Positions 8,168 through 17,384 are shown, counted from the first letter of the stretch. The stretch: 64,000 bases of DNA from Pedobacter steynii (GCF_001721645.1 NZ_CP017141.1:4030001-4094000); one strand, 5' to 3'. Notes: a model not told the origin generated them from the letters alone. Numbers and translations are program-made.

Positions 8168-10933
8168 ATGAAAAAAACATTATTACTCCTTATGGCCCTG
8201 CTTTTCCTGGGCTCAGAACTGACATTTGCCCAAAAAACGACCATCACCGGCACGGTAACTGATGCCACAACAAAAGAAACTTTAATAGGCGTATCTGTGT
8301 ACATTAAAGGAAGTAAACAGGGAACCAGTACCAATTCCGGCGGACAGTTCTCTATTGAGGCGGTATCAACAGATCAACTTGTCTTCAGTTATACCGGATA
8401 TAAACCGGTAACCCTGCTGGTCGGTTCCAATACGACATTTCAGGTCAGCCTGGAAAGCAGTGCGGCACAGTTAGATGAAGTTGTATTGATTGGTACCCGC
8501 TCCGCAGGCCGGGTAAAGCTGGAAACCGCAGTTCCGGTAGATATTGTAAATGTAAGCAAGACTGCTGCTACTACCGGTAGATTGGAACTTACAGATATCT
8601 TAAATTATGCAGCACCTTCATTTAATTACAACAAACAATCTGGTTCCGATGGCGCGGATCATGTGGAGCTAGGCACATTGAGAGGGCTGGGGCCCGACCA
8701 GACTTTGGTATTGGTGAATGGGAAGCGTCGTCATTCTACCGCCTTTGTTTCTGTATTCGGAACCCGGGGCAGGGGAAATTCAGGAGTAGACCTGAGCACG
8801 ATTCCGACCGCTGCAATCGAGCGGGTCGAAATTCTCCGTGACGGAGCTTCGGCACAATATGGTTCTGATGCCATCGCAGGTGTAATCAACCTGGTGCTTA
8901 AAAAAAATGTAAATGAGTTTGTAGCCAATGCCGGCTATTCAGGGTATTATGATCCGGCCTTTAACAGTAAAAAAAGCCTGGCTGCTGCCCAATATCCTCA
9001 TGGAGGCAGTATCGATGGAAATGCCTTTACTTTTGATGCCAACTACGGGTTGAAAATAGGAAAAACCGGTTTTCTGAACCTGAGTGCTGATTATTCCAAA
9101 AGCGGTAAAACCTATCGTCAGACAAAGGATACGGCAACTGCCAATCCTAAAGCATTGCCCTTAAATACACCGAGAAGGGCAAATGGTGATGGATCATCGG
9201 AAGGAGGGACGATATTTTTTAACAGTGAGATCCCAACCAGTGCCAGGACCACTTTTTACAGCTTTGGTGGTTACAGTTATAAAGGATCAGAAGCTTATGC
9301 TTTCACCCGTAATTTCTCGTCCAGACCGGAACGTTTCCCGACTAATGGTACCAGCATCATCCCGGTAGAGGGGATCATCATCAAAACCCCTGACGGAGAA
9401 TCTTATTACAATCCGCTCATTGAAACACATATTAAAGACCTGGCTTTTGCAGCCGGCTTAAAAGGTAGTTTTGGCAAGGACTGGAACTGGGACCTGAGTA
9501 ACAATACCGGAAATAATGATTTTCATTTTTATGGTAAAAAGACTTTCAATGCCTCTTTAGGAGCCGACAAAACTTCTTTTGATGACGGAGGATCTGAGTT
9601 TTTACAGAATACAACAAATTTAAACTTCAGTAAACGTTTTGATCAGGTACTTTCCGGATTTAATCTTGGTTTTGGTGGGGAGTACAGGTATGAGCGTTAT
9701 AAGATCTCTGCAGGAGAAGAAGCTTCCTATAAAAACTATGATCCGGATGGCATTAAGGCTGCGGGATCACAGGGTTTTCCTGGTTTTCAACCTGCTGATG
9801 CTGCAAATTCCAACAGATCGGTGTTTGGTGCTTTTGTTGATTTTGAATTGGATGCAACGGATAAATGGCTGATCAATTTTGCCAACCGACTGGAACATTA
9901 CAGTGATTTCGGCTATAATTTCAGTACAAAATTTGCCACGCGCTATAAAATCAGCGATAACTTTAACATTCGTGGTTCGGTAGGTACAGGTTTTCGTGCC
10001 CCATCGCTACAACAGATCAATTATAGCTCTACCTTTACCAATGTGCAGGGAGCCATCATTTCTGAAGTGAAAATCGCTCCGAACAGCAGTCCGATCACAA
10101 AAGCCGCCGGAATCCCGAACCTTAAACAGGAAACTTCAAAAAATGCAGGATTGGGCTTTACCTTTAAGCCCGTTCCGGAATTTAGCATTACGGTAGATGG
10201 TTACCTCATTAATGTAAAAGACAGGGTGGTATTGTCCGGGCAGTTCAGTGCAGCAGATGAAACACTTGACCCCGTATTTACCGATGCCTTAAAAGCATTG
10301 AGGGTGGGTACAGCTCAGTTTTTTGCCAATGCTGTAAACACGACAAACCGTGGTTTGGATGTGGTACTGGATTACAACAAAACAATCGGGGACAACCGCT
10401 ACCGACTTTTATTTACGGGGAACTTCCAAAGTATGGACATCGATAAAGTAAACTATCCAACCATTTTGGGCAGAACAGAGGCCTTAAAAGAAACCTTCCT
10501 GAGCTCAAGGGAAAAGAAATTCATTTTAGCCTCTGCACCCAAAACAAAGTTTTCATTGAATCCTGAATATGGCTACCGGGACCTGACTATCGGGATGCGT
10601 TTCACGTACTTCGGAAAAGTGGATATCTATGGGTATGGGGACGGAACAGGAACTTCACCTGTGGTCCCAAAAGATGACGGTTCCGGATCAGTAGCGGATC
10701 TTTACAACTATAGCGGTAAAATGGTAAGTGACGTTTATTTTTCTTATAAACTGAATCCATACGCCCGAATCTCTCTGGGGGCTGATAACCTGTTTAATGT
10801 GCATCCGGACCTTGGTTATATTCCCGGAGCCAAAGGCTGGGCCTATAATAATGAACCTGCAGGGCCATTTGATGCCGTTCAGATGGGCGGAAATGGCAGG
10901 CGCATTTTTGCAAGGATCGGCTTTAATTTTTAA
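8168..10933 (+). CDS. TonB-dependent receptor with carboxypeptidase-regulatory-like domain
   Basis: 921 residues from the ATG at 8168, chosen because it opens a clean signal peptide (MKKTLLLLMALLFLG, cleavage after TFAQ); an upstream in-frame ATG at 8075 would add 31 residues of non-signal sequence. A CarboxypepD_reg-like domain (about 22-105) is followed by a classic plug (TLVLVNGKRRHS, IPTAAIERVEILRDGASAQYGSDAIAGVIN) and a barrel ending with RRIFARIGFNF. The plug is of the iron-siderophore/vitamin type rather than SusC type. The ligand is unknown. It is transcribed alone and ends at a hairpin terminator. Confidence 0.92.
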   Translation: MKKTLLLLMALLFLGSELTFAQKTTITGTVTDATTKETLIGVSVYIKGSKQGTSTNSGGQFSIEAVSTDQLVFSYTGYKPVTLLVGSNTTFQVSLESSAAQLDEVVLIGTRSAGRVKLETAVPVDIVNVSKTAATTGRLELTDILNYAAPSFNYNKQSGSDGADHVELGTLRGLGPDQTLVLVNGKRRHSTAFVSVFGTRGRGNSGVDLSTIPTAAIERVEILRDGASAQYGSDAIAGVINLVLKKNVNEFVANAGYSGYYDPAFNSKKSLAAAQYPHGGSIDGNAFTFDANYGLKIGKTGFLNLSADYSKSGKTYRQTKDTATANPKALPLNTPRRANGDGSSEGGTIFFNSEIPTSARTTFYSFGGYSYKGSEAYAFTRNFSSRPERFPTNGTSIIPVEGIIIKTPDGESYYNPLIETHIKDLAFAAGLKGSFGKDWNWDLSNNTGNNDFHFYGKKTFNASLGADKTSFDDGGSEFLQNTTNLNFSKRFDQVLSGFNLGFGGEYRYERYKISAGEEASYKNYDPDGIKAAGSQGFPGFQPADAANSNRSVFGAFVDFELDATDKWLINFANRLEHYSDFGYNFSTKFATRYKISDNFNIRGSVGTGFRAPSLQQINYSSTFTNVQGAIISEVKIAPNSSPITKAAGIPNLKQETSKNAGLGFTFKPVPEFSITVDGYLINVKDRVVLSGQFSAADETLDPVFTDALKALRVGTAQFFANAVNTTNRGLDVVLDYNKTIGDNRYRLLFTGNFQSMDIDKVNYPTILGRTEALKETFLSSREKKFILASAPKTKFSLNPEYGYRDLTIGMRFTYFGKVDIYGYGDGTGTSPVVPKDDGSGSVADLYNYSGKMVSDVYFSYKLNPYARISLGADNLFNVHPDLGYIPGAKGWAYNNEPAGPFDAVQMGGNGRRIFARIGFNF

Positions 10934-10949
10934 ATAAAAGCAGGAGGAA

Positions 10950-10995
10950 GACCAGTGTCAGACCAATCATTGGGAATGGCACTGGTCTTTTCTTT
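10950..10995 (+). terminator. Rho-independent terminator of the TonB receptor gene
   Basis: GACCAGTG (10950-10957) pairs with CACTGGTC (10980-10987) and is followed by a T-rich run (TTTCTTTT). Confidence 0.75.
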
Positions 10996-11010
10996 TACAT
11001 ACTGTTGCAT

Positions 11011-11044
11011 AAAAAAACCTTCAGAAGCAATGCCTCTGAAGGTT
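11011..11044 (-). terminator. Rho-independent terminator of the metalloprotease gene
   Basis: A 10-base stem, 11016-11025 with 11035-11044 (AACCTTCAGA/TCTGAAGGTT). On the minus strand it is followed by an uninterrupted run of T (positions 11017 down to 11011). Confidence 0.85.
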
Positions 11045-11098
11045 GAATACCGGACCAAATGAATTTTTAGGATGAGTTAGTAATAGTGTATCTGACGA

Positions 11099-11884
11099 TT
11101 ATCTGCCAGGATAAATGCTGGTCATATATAAGGCGTCTTTAGCCGAAATGGTGGTGTTATTGGCTGCAATCGTTACATTGTTTGTGGTAAACTGAGCCTG
11201 AACAGGGTAGTGCATGATCGAAGCCGAATCATAAGCAGTATAGTTCAATCCTGTTCTTGAAGATACCGCAAGAACGTTATAGTCTACCTGAGCTTTTGTC
11301 CAGTAATTTGGTGCGCCCATGTAGTAGTCATAAACAGCTTGGGTATTCCATGGAATATTGGCATCAGGATGTGACTGCTCATGATTTAAACCTAAAGCAT
11401 GGCCAAATTCGTGGGTTACTGTTCTTCTGAACTCGGTATCGCTGGTATTGTTATTGAACCAGCCATAGTTCATAGAAACGGTTTTGTTTTTGGTATCGGT
11501 TCCAATGTAGGACCAGGAACCTCCGGCATCAAAAGCAACTTTAATATCTGCAGCTGCATTATCTGCAACAAACTGGAAGGTAAGGTTGGCATAAGTTTCC
11601 CAGCTTTTTGCATACTGCTGAACTTTAGATCTTACGTAAGTAGTTCCTCCGCTAAATCTAACCTTAATGATGCTTCCATTAGGCCATACTTTGTTGGCTG
11701 GTCCGTTGGATTCCGTACCAGGTAAGCCATTAGGAGCATCCACTCTCATCTCACAGGAAAATGGAGCGCTTGATTCAGTTTTTACTACCGGAGTTTCCTG
11801 CTGGATGTTGTCAGTGTTTTTTTTACAGCCTGCCATGATTAAAAGCGTAGCTGCAACGAACAATAGGTTTTTTGTAATTTTCAT
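11099..11884 (-). CDS. Astacin-like zinc metalloprotease, secreted lipoprotein
   Basis: 261 residues from the ATG at 11882-11884, which opens a lipoprotein signal (LLIMAGC, cysteine 20); the longer reading frame upstream lacks one. The zinc signature HEFGHALGLNHEQ (158-170) is the extended HExxHxxGxxHE of metzincins, with the catalytic glutamate 159. The Met-turn SIMHYP (222-227) with its tyrosine is the form used by astacins (M12A). The enzyme probably cleaves extracellular or host/prey proteins, anchored at the outer membrane. It is a single-gene unit with its own terminator. The domain is minimal (about 190 residues), as in many bacterial astacin-like enzymes. Confidence 0.9.
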   Translation of the reverse strand: MKITKNLLFVAATLLIMAGCKKNTDNIQQETPVVKTESSAPFSCEMRVDAPNGLPGTESNGPANKVWPNGSIIKVRFSGGTTYVRSKVQQYAKSWETYANLTFQFVADNAAADIKVAFDAGGSWSYIGTDTKNKTVSMNYGWFNNNTSDTEFRRTVTHEFGHALGLNHEQSHPDANIPWNTQAVYDYYMGAPNYWTKAQVDYNVLAVSSRTGLNYTAYDSASIMHYPVQAQFTTNNVTIAANNTTISAKDALYMTSIYPGR

Positions 11885-12052
11885 AAAATTGGTTTGTTTT
11901 TCGGTCGGTATTAAACCCAATATATGGTAATTTTCTTGATACATTTGCCAATTTGATATATTTTTTATGAACAATAAAAAATTTTGATGGATTCGGAAAG
12001 CCATATTCTTTTCGCTAATTTTAAGAATTCAAAGCCTATACGCTCCTGATCT

Positions 12053-12725
12053 ATGTTTTTTTTAAAATCAACTGCTATTTTTCTGTTTCTATTGTGCTGT
12101 AGTTTTTTCGGAAGGGCACAACACTTAAAACCTGGCTTTGATAAAGCCGAGTATAGAGAGCTGATTTATTTGTCGTCCACCTCATTTGAGACACCACAAA
12201 AGGCTAAACTTATTCCTAAACCGTTTTAAAACCTATTGTAGTGTAGCCCCAAAGCCAGGAAACTTATACTTTGCCTATAGTTACGAATCGACAACTCAGG
12301 ATGGCTGGGCGTATAATGTGATCAATGCGGCTGATTGGGTACCTCAAACCCCTTTTTCAGTGCAGATGCTGGATGACCTTCCGGAAGTAAGCCCTGGTCC
12401 TTTGATGGAGGGCTTAATCAAAAAGCAACCCTTCTTTAAGCGCATCATCCTCAATATGGTGTATAACAGCGTACGTAACCCTTCCCGAAAGGTAGTGAAG
12501 CGCTATCAGAAGCTATTGGGAAAGGAGATGGCAAAGAAAATAAAAACCTATTTGCCGGATTATAAGGCTCCTGATTATTATAACAGCAGTAATTATGTCC
12601 GGACAGGAACCTCAATCGTTTTGTATCCGAAGCCGGGTTATGGTCAGAAATTTCCAAATGAGGGCAAAGACATGATGCTTCATCATTCTTTTCCTCCATA
12701 TCTATACCTCCTTAATCAGGAATAA
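12053..12725 (+). pseudogene. Class 3 lipase-like gene with internal deletion and frameshift
   Basis: Two reading frames make one broken gene. From the ATG at 12053 a 58-residue frame encodes a signal peptide (FLFLLCCSFFGRAQ) and the beginning of a mature protein (PGFDKAEYRELIYLSS), and stops at 12227-12229. A second frame, beginning to make sense at about 12215 (RFKTYCSVAPKPGN), carries the C-terminal third of a class 3 lipase-like hydrolase (NVINAADWVPQTPFSVQ) to the stop at 12725. The whole middle, which in this family holds the GHSxGG nucleophile elbow, is missing, and the join is out of frame. The product cannot be an active lipase. I know of no function for the C-terminal 170 residues alone. 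Confidence 0.8.
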
Positions 12726-12767
12726 ACGCGAAATTGGCCTGCGCATCGCTGTGTTATTAAAATATTA

Positions 12768-13682
12768 ATGGGCAATAAAATCGTCAGATTCGTTTTTTTT
12801 GGTAACTACTTTGTAGGGCTGCTTGCCGTGGCGCTTACGCTGGAAGCAACCCAGCAACTCAGACTACCCTATAATTCCCTGAATTATTACCTGTTGTTAT
12901 TTCTGGCGCCTACGATCTATTATACTTATGCCTATCATCAGATTTCTGCCCGGCCTTCCCTGAATAATCCCCGGAGCCAGTGGTATTTTAAGCATAGGGT
13001 ATTTATCAGCTGGAGTCAGGGAATTTTATTTAGTTTATGTATTGCCCTGGCTGTGAGATTGCTCTATATAAATTATAGTCATATTCTGAACCTCCCGCTA
13101 AGCTATTGGCTTGCGATCACTGTGATTGTACTGGCTGGTGGATTATATTACCGGCTGCTGCCCAGGTCTTTCCTGAACTTCGATCTACGGAATACGGGCT
13201 GGTTAAAGGCTTTTGTAATTGGCTTTGTCTGGGCTTGCTGTGCAAACATATTGCCACTGATTATGCTGAAAATAGAAACTGGAATCGGTTATCATGATCC
13301 GCTGCTGTGGACCTGGCTGTTCATCAAAAACTGGATGTTCTGTACGGTGAATGCCATTCTGTTTGACATCAAGGATTATCCTACAGATGCCAATAAACAC
13401 CTCAAAACTTTTGTCGTAAGATTTGGCTTAAGGCGTACCATATTTTATATCCTGATTCCTTTGCTGATCATTGGCATGATATCCCTGTTTATATTTGCCA
13501 GGTATAAAGGTTTTGGCCCGATCCCGACAGCATTAAATATATTGCCTTTTATCCTGACCATTTATATTGCCTATTCCATGCGCCGGAGAAAGAACATCTT
13601 ATATTACCTGATGGTGATTGACGGATTGATTTTGTTTAAAGCGATTTGTGGTATCATCGCAATGCAATTCATGCCGGTATGA
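12768..13682 (+). CDS. UbiA-like polytopic membrane protein (prenyltransferase family)
   Basis: 304 residues with about eight membrane helices. The segment DIKDYPTDANKH (about 200-211), followed by TFVVRFG, matches the second Asp-rich motif of UbiA prenyltransferases (DxxDxxxD-like). The first motif (NDxxDxxxD) is not present at the expected N-terminal place (LAVALTLEATQQ), so it may not bind a prenyl diphosphate in the normal way, or may be a divergent or inactive member. The stop overlaps the start of the methyltransferase gene (ATGA), which implies translational coupling and a shared pathway, perhaps on a lipid or quinone-like substrate. That pathway is an inference. Confidence 0.6.
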   Translation: MGNKIVRFVFFGNYFVGLLAVALTLEATQQLRLPYNSLNYYLLLFLAPTIYYTYAYHQISARPSLNNPRSQWYFKHRVFISWSQGILFSLCIALAVRLLYINYSHILNLPLSYWLAITVIVLAGGLYYRLLPRSFLNFDLRNTGWLKAFVIGFVWACCANILPLIMLKIETGIGYHDPLLWTWLFIKNWMFCTVNAILFDIKDYPTDANKHLKTFVVRFGLRRTIFYILIPLLIIGMISLFIFARYKGFGPIPTALNILPFILTIYIAYSMRRRKNILYYLMVIDGLILFKAICGIIAMQFMPV

Positions 13683-14308
13683 CCAATAATTATGACCATA
13701 TCGCCAATTATTACGACCGACTGAGCCGTATGGTTTTCTTTAAATCTCAGGTAAATGCACAGATTGATCAATTGGGCTATATTCCGGAAAATAGCAGTGT
13801 TTTGATTGTAGGTGGGGGAACCGGATGGATTCTGGAAGAACTGGCGAAAGTCCGGCCGGCGGGATTACATATTGTTTATGTGGAGATATCCGCAAATATG
13901 ATTGCCCTTTCCAGGGATAGAAATCCGGGGGCCAATGAGGTGGAATTTGTAAACAAGAGGATAGAAGACTTTTCTTCCTCAATGAGTTTTGATGTGATTT
14001 TAACGCCGTTTTTGTTTGATAATTTTTCAGCAGAAAGAGCAGTTGTTGTGTTTAAGCAGCTGGATCTTTTGTTGAAAGAAAATGGTTATTGGCTATTTGT
14101 AGACTTTAGTCTGAAAGGAGAAAGAGGGCGATGGTGGAAATCAGCCTTTCTGCAGCTGATGTATTCCTTTTTTAAGCTCATCAGAATTGTGGAAGCCTCG
14201 GAACTGACCGATATGGAACCGTATTTTAAAAATGCCGGTTATCAGGAAATTATAGGTAAAAGCTATTACGGAGGCTTTATTCAAGGCCAGGTCTACCGTA
14301 AAGGATAA
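13679..14308 (+). CDS. Class I SAM-dependent methyltransferase
   Basis: 209 residues. The ATG at 13679 overlaps the stop of the preceding membrane-protein gene by the four bases ATGA, which decides the start. SAM-binding motif I is VLIVGGGTGW (41-50), followed by an acidic strand end YVEIS and a post-motif DVILTPFLFDNF. The start MTNNYDHIANYYDRLS is the common lead-in of methyltransferases acting on quinones, lipids or small molecules. Substrate unknown; coupling with the UbiA-like gene suggests a membrane-borne or prenylated acceptor. Confidence 0.85.
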   Translation: MTNNYDHIANYYDRLSRMVFFKSQVNAQIDQLGYIPENSSVLIVGGGTGWILEELAKVRPAGLHIVYVEISANMIALSRDRNPGANEVEFVNKRIEDFSSSMSFDVILTPFLFDNFSAERAVVVFKQLDLLLKENGYWLFVDFSLKGERGRWWKSAFLQLMYSFFKLIRIVEASELTDMEPYFKNAGYQEIIGKSYYGGFIQGQVYRKG

Positions 14309-14358
14309 TAAATTCCCTAATTTTAGCGGAAATTAATCGCTGCCCAATTTATACTGTT

Positions 14359-15324
14359 ATGAATAAACTTAATATGCTCGTATTATTCCTGTTGTTTGCA
14401 GGTTTGAATGTGCTTGCTCAAACTCCGGCGGACACTACCTATTACCTTAAAAATAAAGTTGGTTATGTCAGGAATAAAGACAGCGCAGATTATAAACGTG
14501 TGGTAACTGCACCAGGTCCCGGAAGTAACCTATATCAGATCAATGATTATTATATAGATGGAAAGAAGAAGAGCACAGCTCAGGGAAGGATGGATAAACG
14601 GATGATTTATGAGGGGCCTTACGTTTCTTATTATCAAAATGGTAATAAGCAGAAGGAGGGTACTTATGTTAATAACGAACTGGAAGGTGAAGTGAATACT
14701 TATTATCCGGATGGAAAACTATATGTCACTAAAATTTACAAAAAAGAGGGGACACCTGCCCTGAGATCTGAGTATATAAAAACGGTTAAGGATAGGAAAG
14801 GAAAGGTTCTCGTTGTAAATGGCAACGGTAAATACCATATATATGATGAGGATTTTAAGCAGATCACAGATGAAGGAAGTGTTAAGGATGGAGTATATGA
14901 TGGGACCTGGACTGGAACAAATGATGAAGATCAGATCAGTTATTCTGAAATTTATGTTAAAGGAAAGTTGATTTCTGGAAAAAGTAAGGACGAAAAAGGG
15001 AACAGTTATGATTACACGGAATTAATAGTGTCTCCTGAATTTGTGGGCGGCACGGGGGCACTTTCTGTATTTCTTGGAAGAAATATCAAGTATCCCCGAA
15101 AATGTATGGAGGAGGGAATTGAGGGAACGGTTATCTTAACGTTTAAGGTACTTAAGACGGGGGCGCTCAGCGAGATCAGTGTCACCAGGGAAATTCATAA
15201 GGACCTGGCCAAAGAAGCTGTAAGGGTAGTTAAACTTAGTCCGCGATGGAAAACAGGCTATTACAGAGGTGTTCCAAGTAATATCCTTTGTAATCTTCCT
15301 GTGAAGTTTGTGCTGGGTAATTAG
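14359..15324 (+). CDS. MORN/YwqK-like repeat protein with TonB C-terminal domain
   Basis: 321 residues with a signal peptide (FAGLNVLAQT, about 21). The middle (about 75-210) has repeats of the toxin-antitoxin YwqK/MORN type, such as EGPYVSYYQNGNKQKEGTY and EGEVNTYYPDGKLY. The last 90 residues form a TonB C-terminal domain (YPRKCMEEGIEGTVILTFKV ... PSNILCNLPVKFVL). It lacks the transmembrane anchor of true TonB and is secreted to the periplasm, as are many Bacteroidota TonB-C proteins of unknown role. It stands alone between the methyltransferase gene and the DUF3095 gene. Confidence 0.8.
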   Translation: MNKLNMLVLFLLFAGLNVLAQTPADTTYYLKNKVGYVRNKDSADYKRVVTAPGPGSNLYQINDYYIDGKKKSTAQGRMDKRMIYEGPYVSYYQNGNKQKEGTYVNNELEGEVNTYYPDGKLYVTKIYKKEGTPALRSEYIKTVKDRKGKVLVVNGNGKYHIYDEDFKQITDEGSVKDGVYDGTWTGTNDEDQISYSEIYVKGKLISGKSKDEKGNSYDYTELIVSPEFVGGTGALSVFLGRNIKYPRKCMEEGIEGTVILTFKVLKTGALSEISVTREIHKDLAKEAVRVVKLSPRWKTGYYRGVPSNILCNLPVKFVLGN

Positions 15325-15378
15325 CCCTGGTACTCAGGTAGCAGTTCTTAATTACAAAAATGATAGTTATTTTTAAGG

Positions 15379-16539
15379 ATGTCTGAAAATACGGATCGGT
15401 TTTATAATGGCCTGCCCGCCAATAGAATGGCGCTGGCCGACCTTTTGGTTAATGCAGAATTGTTTGCTGAGGTTCCGGCCGACTGGCATGTCATCATTAC
15501 GGATATTAAACGATCTACTCAGGCTGTCTTCGATGGTCTTCATGAGACGGTCAACCTGATTGCCACAGGAAGTATTGTCATGGTATTGAATATGGCTTTC
15601 AGAGCAGGAATCACCATTCCTTTCTTTTTCGGAGGTGATGGAGCTACGTTTATTGTTCCACCTTCTATTGTAGATCAGGCGATGGGGGGCTTGATGTTGT
15701 ATCAATCAAATACCTCAGAGAACTTTAATCTTGAATTGCGCGTTGGAACAGTTCCTGTACAACAGATTTATGAGAAAGGTCATGAATTGCATATCAGTAA
15801 ACTCAGTCTTTCTGCGTCTTTCTCTATTCCGGTGGTATTGGGAAAAGGGTTGAGCTTTGCGGAGCAGCTGATCAAAGCAGAAGACTACCTTTTTGCAACA
15901 GCACTGAGTCCTGCGGAGGAACTCGACCTGACCGGAATGCAATGTCGTTGGGATAAGATTGACCCGCCCGAAAACAGCCAGGAGATTGTAACCTTGTTGG
16001 TGGTTGCCAGAGGAGGTATTGCCCCGGCTCAGATCTTTAGTCAGGTGATGCGCCAGATCGACGATATCTATGGGCCGCCGCAAAAGAGACAGCCAATTTC
16101 TGTAGCCAAACTAAAGTTAAAATCGAGCTTCGACCGGCTGGGGGTAGAAATGCGTGCCAGAATTGGAAAGATTCGTTTTTTTGAGTTGATGAAGAGCTGG
16201 TTGATCAACTTATACGGTTATATTTATTTTCATACCGAAAGCGGAAAAAACTACCTGAACAAGCTGGTCGAAATGTCAGACACACTGGTGATCGATGGAA
16301 GGATCAATACGGTGATGACCGGAAATGAAGCGCAACGCTTAGCCTTGATAAAGGTATTGGACCGGTTTGAAAGCTCAGGAGATATTTTATATGGAATTCA
16401 CATTAGTGGTGATTCCGTGATGTCTTGTTATGTACGTGACCTTAAAGACGGGCATATTCATTTTGTAGACGGAGCGGAGGGAGGTTATACGCAGGCTGCA
16501 CGTCAGCTGAAAGCAAAGAACCGGACAATAGCCTCCTGA
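15379..16539 (+). CDS. DUF3095 family protein with cyclase-like N-terminal motifs
   Basis: 386 residues, full length for the DUF3095 family, cytoplasmic with no signal peptide. The N-terminal part holds TDIKRST (41-47) and FFFGGDGAT (82-90). In class III adenylate/guanylate cyclases the corresponding places are the metal-binding DI(R/K)xST loop and a later Gly/Asp loop, so this region may share that fold. The family's reaction is not established, and I do not assign cyclase activity. The ATG follows AAGG closely. A decayed receptor tail on the other strand may overlap its last 37 bases. Confidence 0.75.
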   Translation: MSENTDRFYNGLPANRMALADLLVNAELFAEVPADWHVIITDIKRSTQAVFDGLHETVNLIATGSIVMVLNMAFRAGITIPFFFGGDGATFIVPPSIVDQAMGGLMLYQSNTSENFNLELRVGTVPVQQIYEKGHELHISKLSLSASFSIPVVLGKGLSFAEQLIKAEDYLFATALSPAEELDLTGMQCRWDKIDPPENSQEIVTLLVVARGGIAPAQIFSQVMRQIDDIYGPPQKRQPISVAKLKLKSSFDRLGVEMRARIGKIRFFELMKSWLINLYGYIYFHTESGKNYLNKLVEMSDTLVIDGRINTVMTGNEAQRLALIKVLDRFESSGDILYGIHISGDSVMSCYVRDLKDGHIHFVDGAEGGYTQAARQLKAKNRTIAS

Positions 16540-16667
16540 TGACTCTCCGCGTTGCCGGTATTTTTATCTCCGGATTTATCTCCGCTGTTTCCAAAATGGT
16601 AACTGATGCTCAGTTGTGCAAAGGCTTTCACATGGATTTTATAAAGTTTAGAGGCGTAGTATAATTG
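16503..16667 (-). pseudogene. Possible 3' tail of a deleted outer-membrane receptor gene
   Basis: Between two minus-strand stops this 54-codon frame reads HVKAFAQLSISYHFGNSG then DKSGDKNTGNAE. The (L)SISY(R/H)FG strand followed by a charged tail is how many Bacteroidota outer-membrane beta-barrel receptors end. There is no start codon or upstream body, and an in-frame stop sits at 16668-16670. Its end overlaps the DUF3095 gene. It could be chance; the resemblance is short. Confidence 0.3.
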
Positions 16668-16739
16668 TCACTGCTGTTTCTTTAAAAAGGAGAAAGTTGT
16701 TGTATAAGACGAAAATTAACCGAAAAAACGTGTAATATT

Positions 16740-17384
16740 TTAGGGGTAAAAGGTGACGATACCAGTGGAGAGGTCGTACATCGCAGGAACAATTTTTATT
16801 TCGCCACTGTCTGCGAGTTGTCTGATGGCACTGCTCTGTTCCAATATCTGTTGCATAGAGCGGTATACATTTAGGACCGCTACTTTATTGACAAAAGAGG
16901 CATTCTCTCCGGTTCTGTCGGTGTATTCAGTCAGCTCCTGCGGGATGCTGATTTTTACCTCTCTCAGCAAACCAGAAAGGTTTTCTATCATCACATTGTT
17001 GCAGGCACTTTTAACCGCACCGCAACCCGTATGTCCCATAACTACAATCAGTTTTGCACCTGCGGCTAAAATGGTATATTCCAGGGAGCCTAGGATATGG
17101 GGGGAAACTACATTCCCCGCCACACGGATGTTAAAGATATCGCCTATACTCTGATCGAAGATCAGTTCCGCAGCAACCCGGGAATCCATGCAGCTCAATA
17201 CTGCTGCAAAAGGTCTGGGTTCGTCTTTTGTTTCCTGTACGCGCTGCAAGAGGTCCCGGGGGGTACAATATCCTTTCTGGAATCGTTCATGCCCATCCTG
17301 AAGTAATTGCAAAGCCAGATCCGGTGTCATTCCCAGCAGCTGCTGCGGGTTTTGATCGATGAGGTGGAGGTGTTCGGTTAGCAT
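16740..17384 (-). CDS. Beta-class carbonic anhydrase
   Basis: 214 residues, cytoplasmic. It interconverts CO2 and bicarbonate. The zinc ligands are in place: CMDSR (C65, with the D67/R69 dyad) and HTGCG (H118, C121). Length is normal for the bacterial beta class. The gene starts 12 bases after the stop of the flotillin-like gene, so the two are very likely co-transcribed, an association that has no obvious explanation apart from a membrane-linked bicarbonate or pH role. Confidence 0.95.
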   Translation of the reverse strand: MLTEHLHLIDQNPQQLLGMTPDLALQLLQDGHERFQKGYCTPRDLLQRVQETKDEPRPFAAVLSCMDSRVAAELIFDQSIGDIFNIRVAGNVVSPHILGSLEYTILAAGAKLIVVMGHTGCGAVKSACNNVMIENLSGLLREVKISIPQELTEYTDRTGENASFVNKVAVLNVYRSMQQILEQSSAIRQLADSGEIKIVPAMYDLSTGIVTFYP

